This document shows, piece by piece, positions 1 to 6,026 of a stretch of DNA of 6,158 nucleotides. This DNA is from an uncultured Eubacterium sp. (GTDB lineage Bacteria; Bacillota; Clostridia; Lachnospirales; Lachnospiraceae), in contig CABRZK010000154.1 in NCBI GenBank assembly GCA_902475415.1, forward strand, positions 1 to 6,158, written 5' to 3'. The translations under genes and the position numbers were made by a program. Below the pieces are notes generated by a model. That model saw only the letters and a program-made list of their open reading frames with translations, made no database searches and was not told the DNA's origin. Numbering within the stretch: the first letter of the stretch is position 1; the number at the start of each line of letters is the position of its first letter.

Positions 1-68
1 TGTAAAAACATCCTGCGTTCTATATGGTACTTATTTAAGAAACGCTGTACTAGAATTCATTCCACCCG

Positions 69-113
69 AAAACCCCATTGGCAGTAATCAGTTAGCAGCC
101 AATGGGATTTTTT
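69..113 (+). terminator. Intrinsic terminator of an upstream transcription unit
   Basis: A perfect 9-bp stem, CCCATTGGC (74-82) with GCCAATGGG (98-106), encloses a 15-nt loop and is followed by a run of six T (108-113). Four A (69-72) can pair with the first T residues across one C/A mismatch. This is the classic Rho-independent layout in the + direction. The minus-strand tail (GTTTTC) is weaker, so bidirectional use is possible but less likely. The gene it ends lies outside the window, and it separates that gene from glyA. Confidence 0.82.
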
Positions 114-122
114 ACTTTAATC

Positions 123-151
123 TTGCAATCCGTCAAAATCTGGGCTATTAT
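123..151 (+). promoter_or_regulatory. Candidate sigma-A promoter of glyA
   Basis: TTGCAA (123-128) and TATTAT (146-151) are separated by exactly 17 bp. Each hexamer differs from the consensus (TTGACA, TATAAT) at one or two positions. It lies just after the upstream terminator and upstream of glyA, where a promoter is needed. Transcription would start near 158, giving a leader of about 115 nt. A second -10-like hexamer, TATAAC at 205-210, lacks a convincing -35 box at the right distance and is the weaker alternative. Confidence 0.5.
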
Positions 152-161
152 AACAATTAAG

Positions 162-236
162 TTGTCTGACAGAACAAGCCAGAATCACAATCCCGTCAAT
201 GATGTATAACCGGATTGGATGACAGCTATCAGACAA
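162..236 (+). promoter_or_regulatory. Long-range inverted repeat in the glyA leader
   Basis: TTGTCTGACAG (162-172) can pair with CTATCAGACAA (226-236) at 10 of 11 positions, and the outer 8 bp are perfect. Inside it, CAATCC (188-193) can pair with GGATTG (212-217). If transcription starts near 158, this forms a nested two-helix structure at the very 5' end of the glyA mRNA, leaving the Shine-Dalgarno at 260-265 free. I could not match it to the ZTP, THF, glycine or SAM riboswitch or T-box consensus elements I know. It may be a structured leader, a protein operator, or chance. Confidence 0.3.
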
Positions 237-259
237 ACGGAGTTGAGTACCTACGAAAC

Positions 260-265
260 AGGAGG
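260..265 (+). promoter_or_regulatory. glyA ribosome binding site that decides the start
   Basis: A full AGGAGG is followed by five A, then GTG (271) and ATG (274) in the same frame. The spacing is 5 nt to GTG and 8 nt to ATG. Both the spacing and the codon preference favour ATG at 274. The GTG would add only one residue. Confidence 0.85.
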
Positions 266-273
266 AAAAAGTG

Positions 274-1518
274 ATGAATTTAGAAGAATTAAAAGTAGTT
301 GATGCAGATGTAGCTGCAGCGATCGAGGCAGAGCTGGACCGTCAGAACAGCCATATTGAGCTGATCGCATCCGAGAACTGGGTCAGTGACGCAGTCATGG
401 AAGCACAGGGAAGCATCATGACAAATAAATATGCAGAAGGATACCCGGGAAAACGTTACTACGGCGGATGCCAGTGTGTCGATATCGTAGAGAACCTTGC
501 TATTGAGCGTGCAAAAGAATTATTTGACGCAGAGTACGTCAACGTACAGCCGCATTCCGGTGCACAGGCCAACATGGCAGTACAGTTTGCATTACTGCAG
601 CCGGGTGATACCGTTATGGGAATGAACCTGGATCACGGCGGACATCTGACACACGGAAGCCCTGTCAACTTCTCTGGAACTTATTTCCACATCGTACCTT
701 ACGGTGTCAACGATGAAGGCTTCATCGATTACGATAAAGTAGAAAAAATTGCCATGGAGTGCAAACCGAAAATGATCATTGCAGGCGCAAGTGCTTATGC
801 AAGAACCATTGATTTCCCGAGATTCCGTGAGATTGCAGATAAATGTGGCGCATACCTCATGGTAGATATGGCACATATCGCAGGTCTGGTAGCAGCAGGA
901 CTTCACCCAAGCCCAATCCATTATGCAGATGTAGTTACGACTACAACACATAAAACGCTGCGCGGACCAAGAGGTGGTATGATTCTGGTATCCAAAGAAT
1001 CCATGGAGAAAAACAACTTCAACTTTAATAAAGCAGTATTCCCGGGCATTCAGGGTGGACCGCTGATGCATGTCATCGCAGCCAAAGCTGTATGCTTCAA
1101 AGAAGCACTTCAGGATAGTTTCAAAACTTATCAGCAGGGAATCATCGACAACGCACAGGCACTGTGCACAGGCCTGATGAACCGTGGTATCAAGATCGTA
1201 TCCGGCGGTACAGACAACCATCTGATGCTGGTAGATCTGACACCGTTTGACCTGACAGGAAAAGCCATCGAAAAACTTCTGGATGAGGCGCATATTACAG
1301 CAAATAAAAACACCATCCCAAATGATCCGAAATCTCCGTTTGTCACAAGCGGCATCCGTCTCGGTACACCGTCTGTTACATCCAGAGGCATGAACACCGA
1401 GGATATGGACCAGATTGCAGAAGCAATCTCCATCGTGATCAAAGAAGGCGAAGAAGGCGTGGCAAAGGCCCGTGCCATCGTAGATGCACTGACAGAGAAA
1501 TATCCACTGAAAAAATAA
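274..1518 (+). CDS. glyA: Serine hydroxymethyltransferase
   Basis: This PLP enzyme converts serine and tetrahydrofolate to glycine and 5,10-methylene-tetrahydrofolate in the cytosol, and is the main source of one-carbon units for purines, thymidylate and methionine. The product is 414 aa, the normal bacterial length (about 410-420), and is collinear with the family throughout. Visible landmarks (414-aa numbering) are the N-terminal IELIASEN and NKYAEGYPGKRYYGG blocks, the PLP-stacking and ring-binding region around VDMAH (D198, H201), the Schiff-base lysine K227 in TTTTHKTLRGPRGG, and the substrate-carboxylate arginine R362 in SGIRLGTPS. The ATG at 274 is chosen over the in-frame GTG at 271 because it sits 8 nt after AGGAGG. 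It appears to be a single-gene transcription unit, with its own candidate promoter upstream and a strong terminator downstream, and so is independent of the polysaccharide operon that follows. Nothing is truncated or missing. Confidence 0.98.
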   Translation: MNLEELKVVDADVAAAIEAELDRQNSHIELIASENWVSDAVMEAQGSIMTNKYAEGYPGKRYYGGCQCVDIVENLAIERAKELFDAEYVNVQPHSGAQANMAVQFALLQPGDTVMGMNLDHGGHLTHGSPVNFSGTYFHIVPYGVNDEGFIDYDKVEKIAMECKPKMIIAGASAYARTIDFPRFREIADKCGAYLMVDMAHIAGLVAAGLHPSPIHYADVVTTTTHKTLRGPRGGMILVSKESMEKNNFNFNKAVFPGIQGGPLMHVIAAKAVCFKEALQDSFKTYQQGIIDNAQALCTGLMNRGIKIVSGGTDNHLMLVDLTPFDLTGKAIEKLLDEAHITANKNTIPNDPKSPFVTSGIRLGTPSVTSRGMNTEDMDQIAEAISIVIKEGEEGVAKARAIVDALTEKYPLKK

Positions 1519-1573
1519 AAAACAAGATGTATTGATAAAAATACAATCATGCGACATATATATATGTTACATC

Positions 1574-1608
1574 AAAGGAATCTCATTGAAATATGAGGTT
1601 CCTTTTTT
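1574..1608 (+). terminator. Intrinsic terminator after glyA
   Basis: AAAGGAATCTCAT (1574-1586) pairs with ATGAGGTTCCTTT (1593-1605) along 13 bp with one internal U-G wobble and a 6-nt loop. The T run reaches 1608. It starts 56 nt after the glyA stop and should isolate glyA from the polysaccharide operon. The A-rich left arm would supply only a three-T tail in the opposite direction. Confidence 0.9.
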
Positions 1609-1654
1609 AATGAAAGACGCAGGATGTCCAGGGATGACAATTGTTCTCCACAGA

Positions 1655-1684
1655 TTGACAAAAACCATCGGGGGGGGGTAAAAT
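1655..1684 (+). promoter_or_regulatory. Promoter P1 of the polysaccharide operon, with a poly-G spacer
   Basis: A perfect -35 box TTGACA (1655-1660) and a five-of-six -10 box TAAAAT (1679-1684) are separated by 18 bp. The last nine bases of the spacer are all G. Removing one G would give the 17-bp optimum. Transcription would start near 1691, giving a leader of about 120 nt before the phosphatase gene. It lies 47 nt after the glyA terminator. The hexamers are seen directly. Promoter activity is inferred. Confidence 0.65.
1670..1678 (+). repeat. Homopolymeric G9 tract inside the P1 spacer
   Basis: Nine consecutive G lie immediately before the -10 hexamer. No other homopolymer of this length stands out in the window. 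Mononucleotide G/C tracts of this size are typical substrates for slipped-strand mispairing, and a gain or loss of one base here would change the -35/-10 spacing. Length variation cannot be seen in a single sequence. Confidence 0.9.
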
Positions 1685-1730
1685 GAAACCAAATGCACAA
1701 ATAAAAGTAGGTGGTGACAGGAGAAGTAAG

Positions 1731-1753
1731 TACATTTGTCCATTGACAATGTG
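1731..1753 (+). promoter_or_regulatory. Hairpin or operator-like inverted repeat overlapping P2
   Basis: ACATTTGTC (1732-1740) pairs with GACAATGT (1745-1752) as eight base pairs with one bulged T and a 4-nt loop, plus a terminal T-G wobble. It covers the -35 box of P2 (1743-1748). As DNA it could be a repressor site on P2. In RNA made from P1 it would be a leader hairpin about 40 nt after the start. There is no U run, so it is not an intrinsic terminator. Confidence 0.35.
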
Positions 1754-1771
1754 ACTAAAAATATATATCAT
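1743..1771 (+). promoter_or_regulatory. Promoter P2 of the polysaccharide operon
   Basis: A perfect TTGACA (1743-1748) is followed after exactly 17 bp by TATCAT (1766-1771), which matches the -10 consensus at five of six positions. Transcription would start near 1778, about 34 nt before the first gene. By sequence it is the better-spaced of the two tandem promoters, and its spacer contains no homopolymer that could slip. Confidence 0.65.
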
Positions 1772-1811
1772 AAGTGTGTTTGATTATTATTTCGACAAGG
1801 AGTGACAATCT

Positions 1812-2552
1812 ATGACAGGATACTGGGATATACACAATCACATACTTCCGGGCGTGGACGATGGATCCGGCAGCCTGCAGGAGACATTGGAATTAGTACA
1901 AAACGAGCATGACCAGGGCATACGACATATCGTATTTACCCCGCATTACAGACGCGGCATGTTTGAAGTTGCGCAGGAAGAGAAAGCAGCTGTGTTTGCC
2001 AGAGTGTATGAGACACTTGCAGAGCAGTTCCCTGATATGCATTTCTATCTGGGCTGTGAGTATTATGCAGATCCGCATATGATGCGGAGGATCGGACCGG
2101 ATGACAGTTATCGTATGCCGGGCGGAGACGCAGTACTGACCGAGTTTGGCTATGAAATGAAATTCGGAACGCTGATGAATGTGGTCAATGCTCTGCGCAA
2201 AGAGGATATCATCCCGATCATGGCGCATATCGAGCGTTATCAGTGCCTGTTGAAAGACATGGATCTCCTGACAGAGTTAAAAGAAGCGGGAGCAAAACTG
2301 CAGATCAACTGTGACAGTATCATAGGAAAAAGTGGGTTTAAGGCAAAAAGATATTGCATGAAAGCACTGGAAGCAGGATTGATCGATTTTGTGGCCAGCG
2401 ATGCGCACAATACCGGATCGCGGAATGTCCATATGGGAGAAGCCATAAAGACTATCCGCAGCAAAATCGGAGAAGATGCGGCAGAAAAACTGTTCCGTAT
2501 CAATCCGGAGCGTTTATTTGCCGGATATGAGATGCACCGTTCATTATCCTGA
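1812..2552 (+). CDS. cpsB: PHP-family protein-tyrosine phosphatase, CpsB/CapC type
   Basis: This is a metal-dependent phosphatase of the polymerase-and-histidinol-phosphatase (PHP) fold that dephosphorylates the tyrosine tail of the cognate capsule kinase. Metal ligands expected for the family are present and spaced as in the pneumococcal CpsB sequence as I recall it. They are H8 and H10 in DIHNHILPGVDDG (residues 6-18, with D17), H45 in TPHYR, E83 in GCEYYAD, E111 in LTEFGY, H139 and R142 in MAHIERY, and D197 and H199 in ASDAHN. The 246 aa match the usual length of about 240-255, with no signal peptide or membrane segment, so it is cytosolic. The ATG is preceded by AAGGAG (1797-1802) with 9 nt spacing. 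It is the first gene of the operon, 71 nt before the kinase. The symbol follows streptococcal usage; the family is certain, while the in vivo substrate is inferred from the neighbours. Confidence 0.95.
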   Translation: MTGYWDIHNHILPGVDDGSGSLQETLELVQNEHDQGIRHIVFTPHYRRGMFEVAQEEKAAVFARVYETLAEQFPDMHFYLGCEYYADPHMMRRIGPDDSYRMPGGDAVLTEFGYEMKFGTLMNVVNALRKEDIIPIMAHIERYQCLLKDMDLLTELKEAGAKLQINCDSIIGKSGFKAKRYCMKALEAGLIDFVASDAHNTGSRNVHMGEAIKTIRSKIGEDAAEKLFRINPERLFAGYEMHRSLS

Positions 2553-2623
2553 AGCAGCAGATAGATCAAACGTACAGATAAAAAAGGAAAAAGAAGAAAA
2601 AGAAGTGGAAAGGAGCATAACAG

Positions 2624-3322
2624 ATGCAAGAACTGACGTTAAATGAAAAGACGACACTGTCTCCTGTTATGAAAGAGGTATACCGAAGACTTCGTATCAA
2701 CATCGAATTTACCGGAGTAGAAAATAAGGTACTCATGTTTACGAGCTGTTCTTCCAATGATGGAAAATCAACCGTTACCTACAATCTTGCCAAAATGATG
2801 GCAGAGAACGGAAGCCGTGTGCTGTATATTGACGCAGATATGAGAAACTCTGATCTGGCAAAAAGAATGGGATTCCATACTTCTCAGACAGGACTCAGCC
2901 ATTATCTGGCAGGCAAAAATTCGGCCTCCGAAATTATTTATTCAACCAATATCAAAAATCTGTATCTGATTCCAACTGGAAGATTTCCGAAGAATCCTGC
3001 AGAACTGTTGAGCAAAGAGCGATTTGAGACTCTGATCGAAGGTATGAAGCAGACCTTTGACTATGTCATTATCGATCCGCCACCACTTGGCGTGGTCGTA
3101 GATGCAGCAATCATTGCAAAATGCGCAGACGCAGTTGCCATGGTCATTTCCCCGAACGTTGTCAGCCGTAAAGCAGCGCAGATTGTAAAGGAGCAGCTGA
3201 TCACAGCCAACCCGAACTTTATTGGCGTGGTACTGAACAAGGCAAATACCAAGAAGAAAAAATACGGCTATGGCTATGGTTACGGCTATGGTTACGGTTA
3301 TGGCAACGAGATAGACGAATAA
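2624..3322 (+). CDS. cpsD: Bacterial tyrosine kinase (BY-kinase), CpsD/CapB type
   Basis: This is the cytosolic ATPase/autokinase of capsule assembly. It phosphorylates its own C-terminal tyrosines when bound to a Wzz-like adaptor. The product is 232 aa, standard for the stand-alone Firmicutes form. It shows an N-terminal ExxRxxR oligomerisation motif (E18, R21, R24), Walker A around SNDGKST (44-50, K48), Walker A' VLYIDADMR (67-74, D70 and D72), and Walker B VIIDPPP (148-154, D151). Four lysines (210-213) precede seven Tyr-Gly dipeptides (Y214 to G227) and a short acidic end. Walker A has Asp where many relatives have Glu or Ala before GKS, which looks tolerable. AAGGAG (2610-2615) lies 8 nt before the ATG, at the end of a 36-nt tract that is purine except for one T. 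It should act with the adaptor encoded 25 nt downstream and be reset by the phosphatase upstream. Confidence 0.96.
   Translation: MQELTLNEKTTLSPVMKEVYRRLRINIEFTGVENKVLMFTSCSSNDGKSTVTYNLAKMMAENGSRVLYIDADMRNSDLAKRMGFHTSQTGLSHYLAGKNSASEIIYSTNIKNLYLIPTGRFPKNPAELLSKERFETLIEGMKQTFDYVIIDPPPLGVVVDAAIIAKCADAVAMVISPNVVSRKAAQIVKEQLITANPNFIGVVLNKANTKKKKYGYGYGYGYGYGYGNEIDE
3263..3304 (+). repeat. Seven tandem Tyr-Gly codon pairs in the kinase tail
   Basis: The six-base unit TAYGGY occurs seven times in frame. Within it, the 12-mer GGCTATGGTTAC is repeated perfectly in tandem (3272-3283 and 3284-3295), which suggests a recent in-frame duplication. The encoded alternating tyrosines are the presumed autophosphorylation cluster. 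Each gain or loss of a unit would keep the frame and change the number of phosphoacceptors. Confidence 0.95.
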
Positions 3323-3347
3323 GGCACAGTTAAAGGAAACTTAGACA

Positions 3348-4124
3348 ATGAATGAGACAAATATAAAAGAAGAAAAAGAGATGGAGATTGACCTCTTAAG
3401 TCTGTTCTCCTATCTGATTGGAAAGTGGAAAACTTTATTGATCGCAGCAGTCATTGGCGGAGTACTGGCTCTGGCTTATACCTTGCTGCAGACTCCGATG
3501 TATCAGTCTTCATCCATGCTGCTGATACTTTCAAGAACCGCTGAGACAAACAACAATGCAACGGCATCTACCTCTGACTTCCAGATCGGTACACAGTTGA
3601 TCGAGGACTTAAGTGTCATTGCAACCAGTGATGCTGTAATGGAAGAAGTAGCAAAAGCTGTTCAGGAAGAGAACAACATTGCACTGACCACAGATGAAAT
3701 CACAGATATGGTTACTGTCAAAGTACAGGACAATACGCGAATCCTTGAGATTTCTGCATTAAATGCAGATCCTGATGTGGCATATACCATTGCAGAGACA
3801 GTGACAACCAAGACATCTGAACAGATGGCAGAGATCACACAGACCAACCCGGCAACAGTTATCGCGCAACCAAAGATCGCTGACGAGCCGGTGGATAATG
3901 GTATGACCAAAAACCTGGCCATCGGTATCTTACTTGGCCTTGTACTGGTTGGTGGTATCTATACCGTGAAATTCCTGATCAACGACCGTATTCAGGATGA
4001 GGATGACATTGAGAAATACCTGGAAGCAGGTGTTCTGGCAGTGATTCCTCTGGACAAAGAACTGGAACAGTTCAGCAAAAACAACAAAGCTCATGACAGA
4101 AAAGGAAGCAGACATAAGAGATAA
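3348..4124 (+). CDS. cpsC: Wzz/CpsC-type polysaccharide co-polymerase and kinase adaptor
   Basis: This membrane protein is expected to activate the tyrosine kinase through its cytosolic tail and to influence polymer length or export. The 258-aa product has the family layout: a short cytosolic N-terminus with the IDLLSLFSYL helix, TM1 (about 29-48), an extracytoplasmic loop of about 140 aa opening with TPMYQSSSMLLI and containing DNTRILEISA (128-137), a proline-bearing segment before TM2 (173-182), TM2 (about 189-210), and a 48-residue tail with DRIQDEDDIEKYLEAGVLAVIP and a basic end. There is no fused kinase domain, so it needs the separate kinase encoded just upstream. The site AAAGGAAA (3332-3339) supports the ATG at 3348; an in-frame ATG at 3381 would cut into the N-terminal motif region. 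Its position after rather than before the kinase differs from the classical streptococcal order. Confidence 0.93.
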   Translation: MNETNIKEEKEMEIDLLSLFSYLIGKWKTLLIAAVIGGVLALAYTLLQTPMYQSSSMLLILSRTAETNNNATASTSDFQIGTQLIEDLSVIATSDAVMEEVAKAVQEENNIALTTDEITDMVTVKVQDNTRILEISALNADPDVAYTIAETVTTKTSEQMAEITQTNPATVIAQPKIADEPVDNGMTKNLAIGILLGLVLVGGIYTVKFLINDRIQDEDDIEKYLEAGVLAVIPLDKELEQFSKNNKAHDRKGSRHKR

Positions 4125-4165
4125 GGGCGAATAAGAAGAAAGAAATTGAAAGAAGAAGATTGAGT

Positions 4166-6001
4166 ATGAAAAAAAGACTTATGATAATGATTGCGGATAT
4201 CCTTTCCGTAATAATTGCATATGGACTGGCTTTACTGTTACGATTTGATATGCGCTATTCCAAAATCCCTGAGCAATATCTGGTAGGATATGGATATTAT
4301 ATTGCGCTGGCAGCAATCGTGACCGTTGCAGCCTATATCGTGGCAAAACTGTACCGCAGCGTATGGACTTACGCCGGAATTTCAGAAGTACTTCGTACAT
4401 GTGTTGCTTCCCTGATTGCAGCAGTTGTTACTGATGTAGTATTTTCCATCAGTATCATCCCGATGCCGTTTTCTTTCTACTTTGTAGGATGGGGATTGAC
4501 ATTCGGTGCTACTGCAGCAATTCGAATGACTTACCGGCTGCTCCGTCGCTGGAATCTCATGCATGGAAATCCGGAGGGAGCCGGAGAACCGAAAAACATA
4601 ATGATCATCGGTGCAGGTGCAGCCGGACAGGTGCTGCTTCGTGAATATCGCAGCAGTTACTATCTGACCGATAAAGTGTGTGTCCTCATCGATGACAACA
4701 AGAGTAAATGGGGCAAATACCTGGATGGGGTCAACATCGCAGGCGGCCGTGACAAAATTCTGGAAAATGTGGAGAAATTCAAGATCAACAAAATCGTTCT
4801 GGCAATGCCATCTGCAGACAGAAAAGACATCAAAACAATTCTGGAAATCTGCAAAGAGACAGACTGTCAGATCCAGACCGTACCTGGTGTATATCAGTTA
4901 CTAAACGGCGAGGTAAATGTCTCTAAGCTGAGAAACGTAGAAATCGAAGATCTGCTCGGCCGTGACCCAATCAAGGTCAACTTAGATGAGATCCTTGGCT
5001 ATGTCAAAGGAAAGACAGTTCTGGTTACCGGAGGCGGCGGTTCTATCGGAAGCGAGATCTGTAATCAGCTGGCCGGACATCAGGTAGGACATCTGATCAT
5101 CTTTGACATTTATGAGAATAATGCATATGAAATCCAGCAGAAATTAAAGTGGGAACACCCAGAGTTGAAACTTACCGTATTGATCGGTTCTGTACGAAAT
5201 CAGCACCGTATCAACAGCGTTATGAAGCAGTACCGTCCGGATGTAGTCTTTCATGCGGCAGCGCACAAGCATGTACCGCTGATGGAGGACAGCCCGAACG
5301 AAGCTATCAAAAATAACGTATTCGGTACATACAAAACTGCATCCGCAGCAGGACGTTACCATGTAAAGAAATTCGTTCTGATCTCCACAGACAAAGCTGT
5401 AAACCCTACAAATATCATGGGAGCTTCCAAGCGTATGTGTGAGATGATCGTTCAGACACTGAATCATTTTTATGATACTGACTTCGTAGCAGTACGTTTC
5501 GGTAACGTACTTGGAAGTAACGGAAGCGTTATCCCGTTATTCAAAAAACAGATTGCAGCCGGTGGCCCGGTTACAGTCACACATCCGGACATCATCCGTT
5601 ACTTTATGACGATTCCGGAGGCAGTATCATTGGTATTGCAGGCTGGCGCTTACGCTAGGGGCGGAGAAATCTTTGTCCTGGATATGGGTGAGCCTGTCAA
5701 AATCGCTGATCTGGCAAAAAACCTGATTCGTTTATCCGGTTACAAACTGGGCGAGGACATTGAGATCAAATACACAGGTCTCCGTCCCGGTGAGAAACTT
5801 TACGAAGAACTTCTGATGGATGAAGAAGGACTTCAGGAAACCGAAAATAAACTGATCCACATCGGTAAACCAATCGATATGGATGAGGAAAAATTCATGC
5901 ATCAGCTGATCAAACTGCGGGAAGCTGCAGATCAGGATAGCGATGCAATCCGCAGCATGGTAAAGGAAATTGTTCCTACGTATCAGTTGAAACAAGATTA
6001 A
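4166..6001 (+). CDS. Membrane-anchored UDP-HexNAc 4,6-dehydratase (CapD/WbpM/PglF family)
   Basis: It is predicted to convert a UDP-N-acetylhexosamine, most likely UDP-GlcNAc, to a 4-keto-6-deoxy sugar, the entry to bacillosamine-, QuiNAc- or FucNAc-type residues of a surface polymer. The product is 611 aa, the long membrane form (about 600-660). About four N-terminal membrane helices (roughly 4-26, 43-62, 75-98, 103-120) are followed by a first Rossmann region with GAGAAG (149-154) and a second, catalytic short-chain dehydrogenase domain with TGGGGSIGSE (288-297). The catalytic segment STDKAVNPTNIMGASKR contains T408, D409, K410, M418 and K422. Met replaces the usual Tyr, as in WbpM and PglF. 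ATG 4166 is preferred over the in-frame TTG at 4160. Either way the Shine-Dalgarno is poor (GAAGAAG-like), unlike the other genes here. It is the last gene of the operon, 41 nt after the adaptor. The exact substrate and product stereochemistry are not readable from sequence. Confidence 0.93.
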   Translation: MKKRLMIMIADILSVIIAYGLALLLRFDMRYSKIPEQYLVGYGYYIALAAIVTVAAYIVAKLYRSVWTYAGISEVLRTCVASLIAAVVTDVVFSISIIPMPFSFYFVGWGLTFGATAAIRMTYRLLRRWNLMHGNPEGAGEPKNIMIIGAGAAGQVLLREYRSSYYLTDKVCVLIDDNKSKWGKYLDGVNIAGGRDKILENVEKFKINKIVLAMPSADRKDIKTILEICKETDCQIQTVPGVYQLLNGEVNVSKLRNVEIEDLLGRDPIKVNLDEILGYVKGKTVLVTGGGGSIGSEICNQLAGHQVGHLIIFDIYENNAYEIQQKLKWEHPELKLTVLIGSVRNQHRINSVMKQYRPDVVFHAAAHKHVPLMEDSPNEAIKNNVFGTYKTASAAGRYHVKKFVLISTDKAVNPTNIMGASKRMCEMIVQTLNHFYDTDFVAVRFGNVLGSNGSVIPLFKKQIAAGGPVTVTHPDIIRYFMTIPEAVSLVLQAGAYARGGEIFVLDMGEPVKIADLAKNLIRLSGYKLGEDIEIKYTGLRPGEKLYEELLMDEEGLQETENKLIHIGKPIDMDEEKFMHQLIKLREAADQDSDAIRSMVKEIVPTYQLKQD

Positions 6002-6026
6002 GAAGCGGATAATGAATATTAAGGAC

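Noticed and set aside
2..160. Open frame on the + strand entering from the window edge and ending with TAA at 158-160 (52 codons)
   Set aside because: It runs straight through the strong terminator hairpin and into the candidate glyA promoter. The peptide shows no family motif I recognise, and an open frame of this length can arise by chance. A tail of an upstream gene remains possible but is not supported.
121..270. Known riboswitch or T-box upstream of glyA
   Set aside because: I looked for ZTP, THF, glycine and SAM cores and the T-box consensus by eye and found none. The terminator at 69-113 precedes the candidate promoter, so it is not an attenuator for glyA from that start.
592..1557. 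Long minus-strand ORF opposite glyA
   Set aside because: It is antisense to a highly conserved gene. The translation is rich in Cys, His and Phe with no domain, as expected of a shadow frame.
1554..1567. Perfect 14-nt palindrome ACATATATATATGT after glyA
   Set aside because: It is a simple AT alternation lying just before the terminator. It could be a minor stem but has no feature that marks it as a site.
1567..1749. Minus-strand ORF of 60 codons across the control region
   Set aside because: It covers the glyA terminator, P1 and the poly-G tract, and has no ribosome binding site or recognisable product.
1683..1754. Short + strand ORF of 23 codons beginning at an ATG overlapping the P1 -10 box
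   Set aside because: It has no Shine-Dalgarno, its start lies upstream of the predicted P1 transcription start, and the sequence is not leader-peptide-like.
1609..1811. Invertible promoter (inverted repeats flanking P1/P2)
   Set aside because: No inverted repeat longer than about 9 bp with one mismatch flanks the promoters, and no recombinase gene is present in the window.
4680..4904. + strand ORF of 74 codons inside the dehydratase gene
   Set aside because: It is out of frame within a well-conserved coding sequence and has no motif or initiation signal. The other minus-strand ORFs under the operon were rejected for the same reason.
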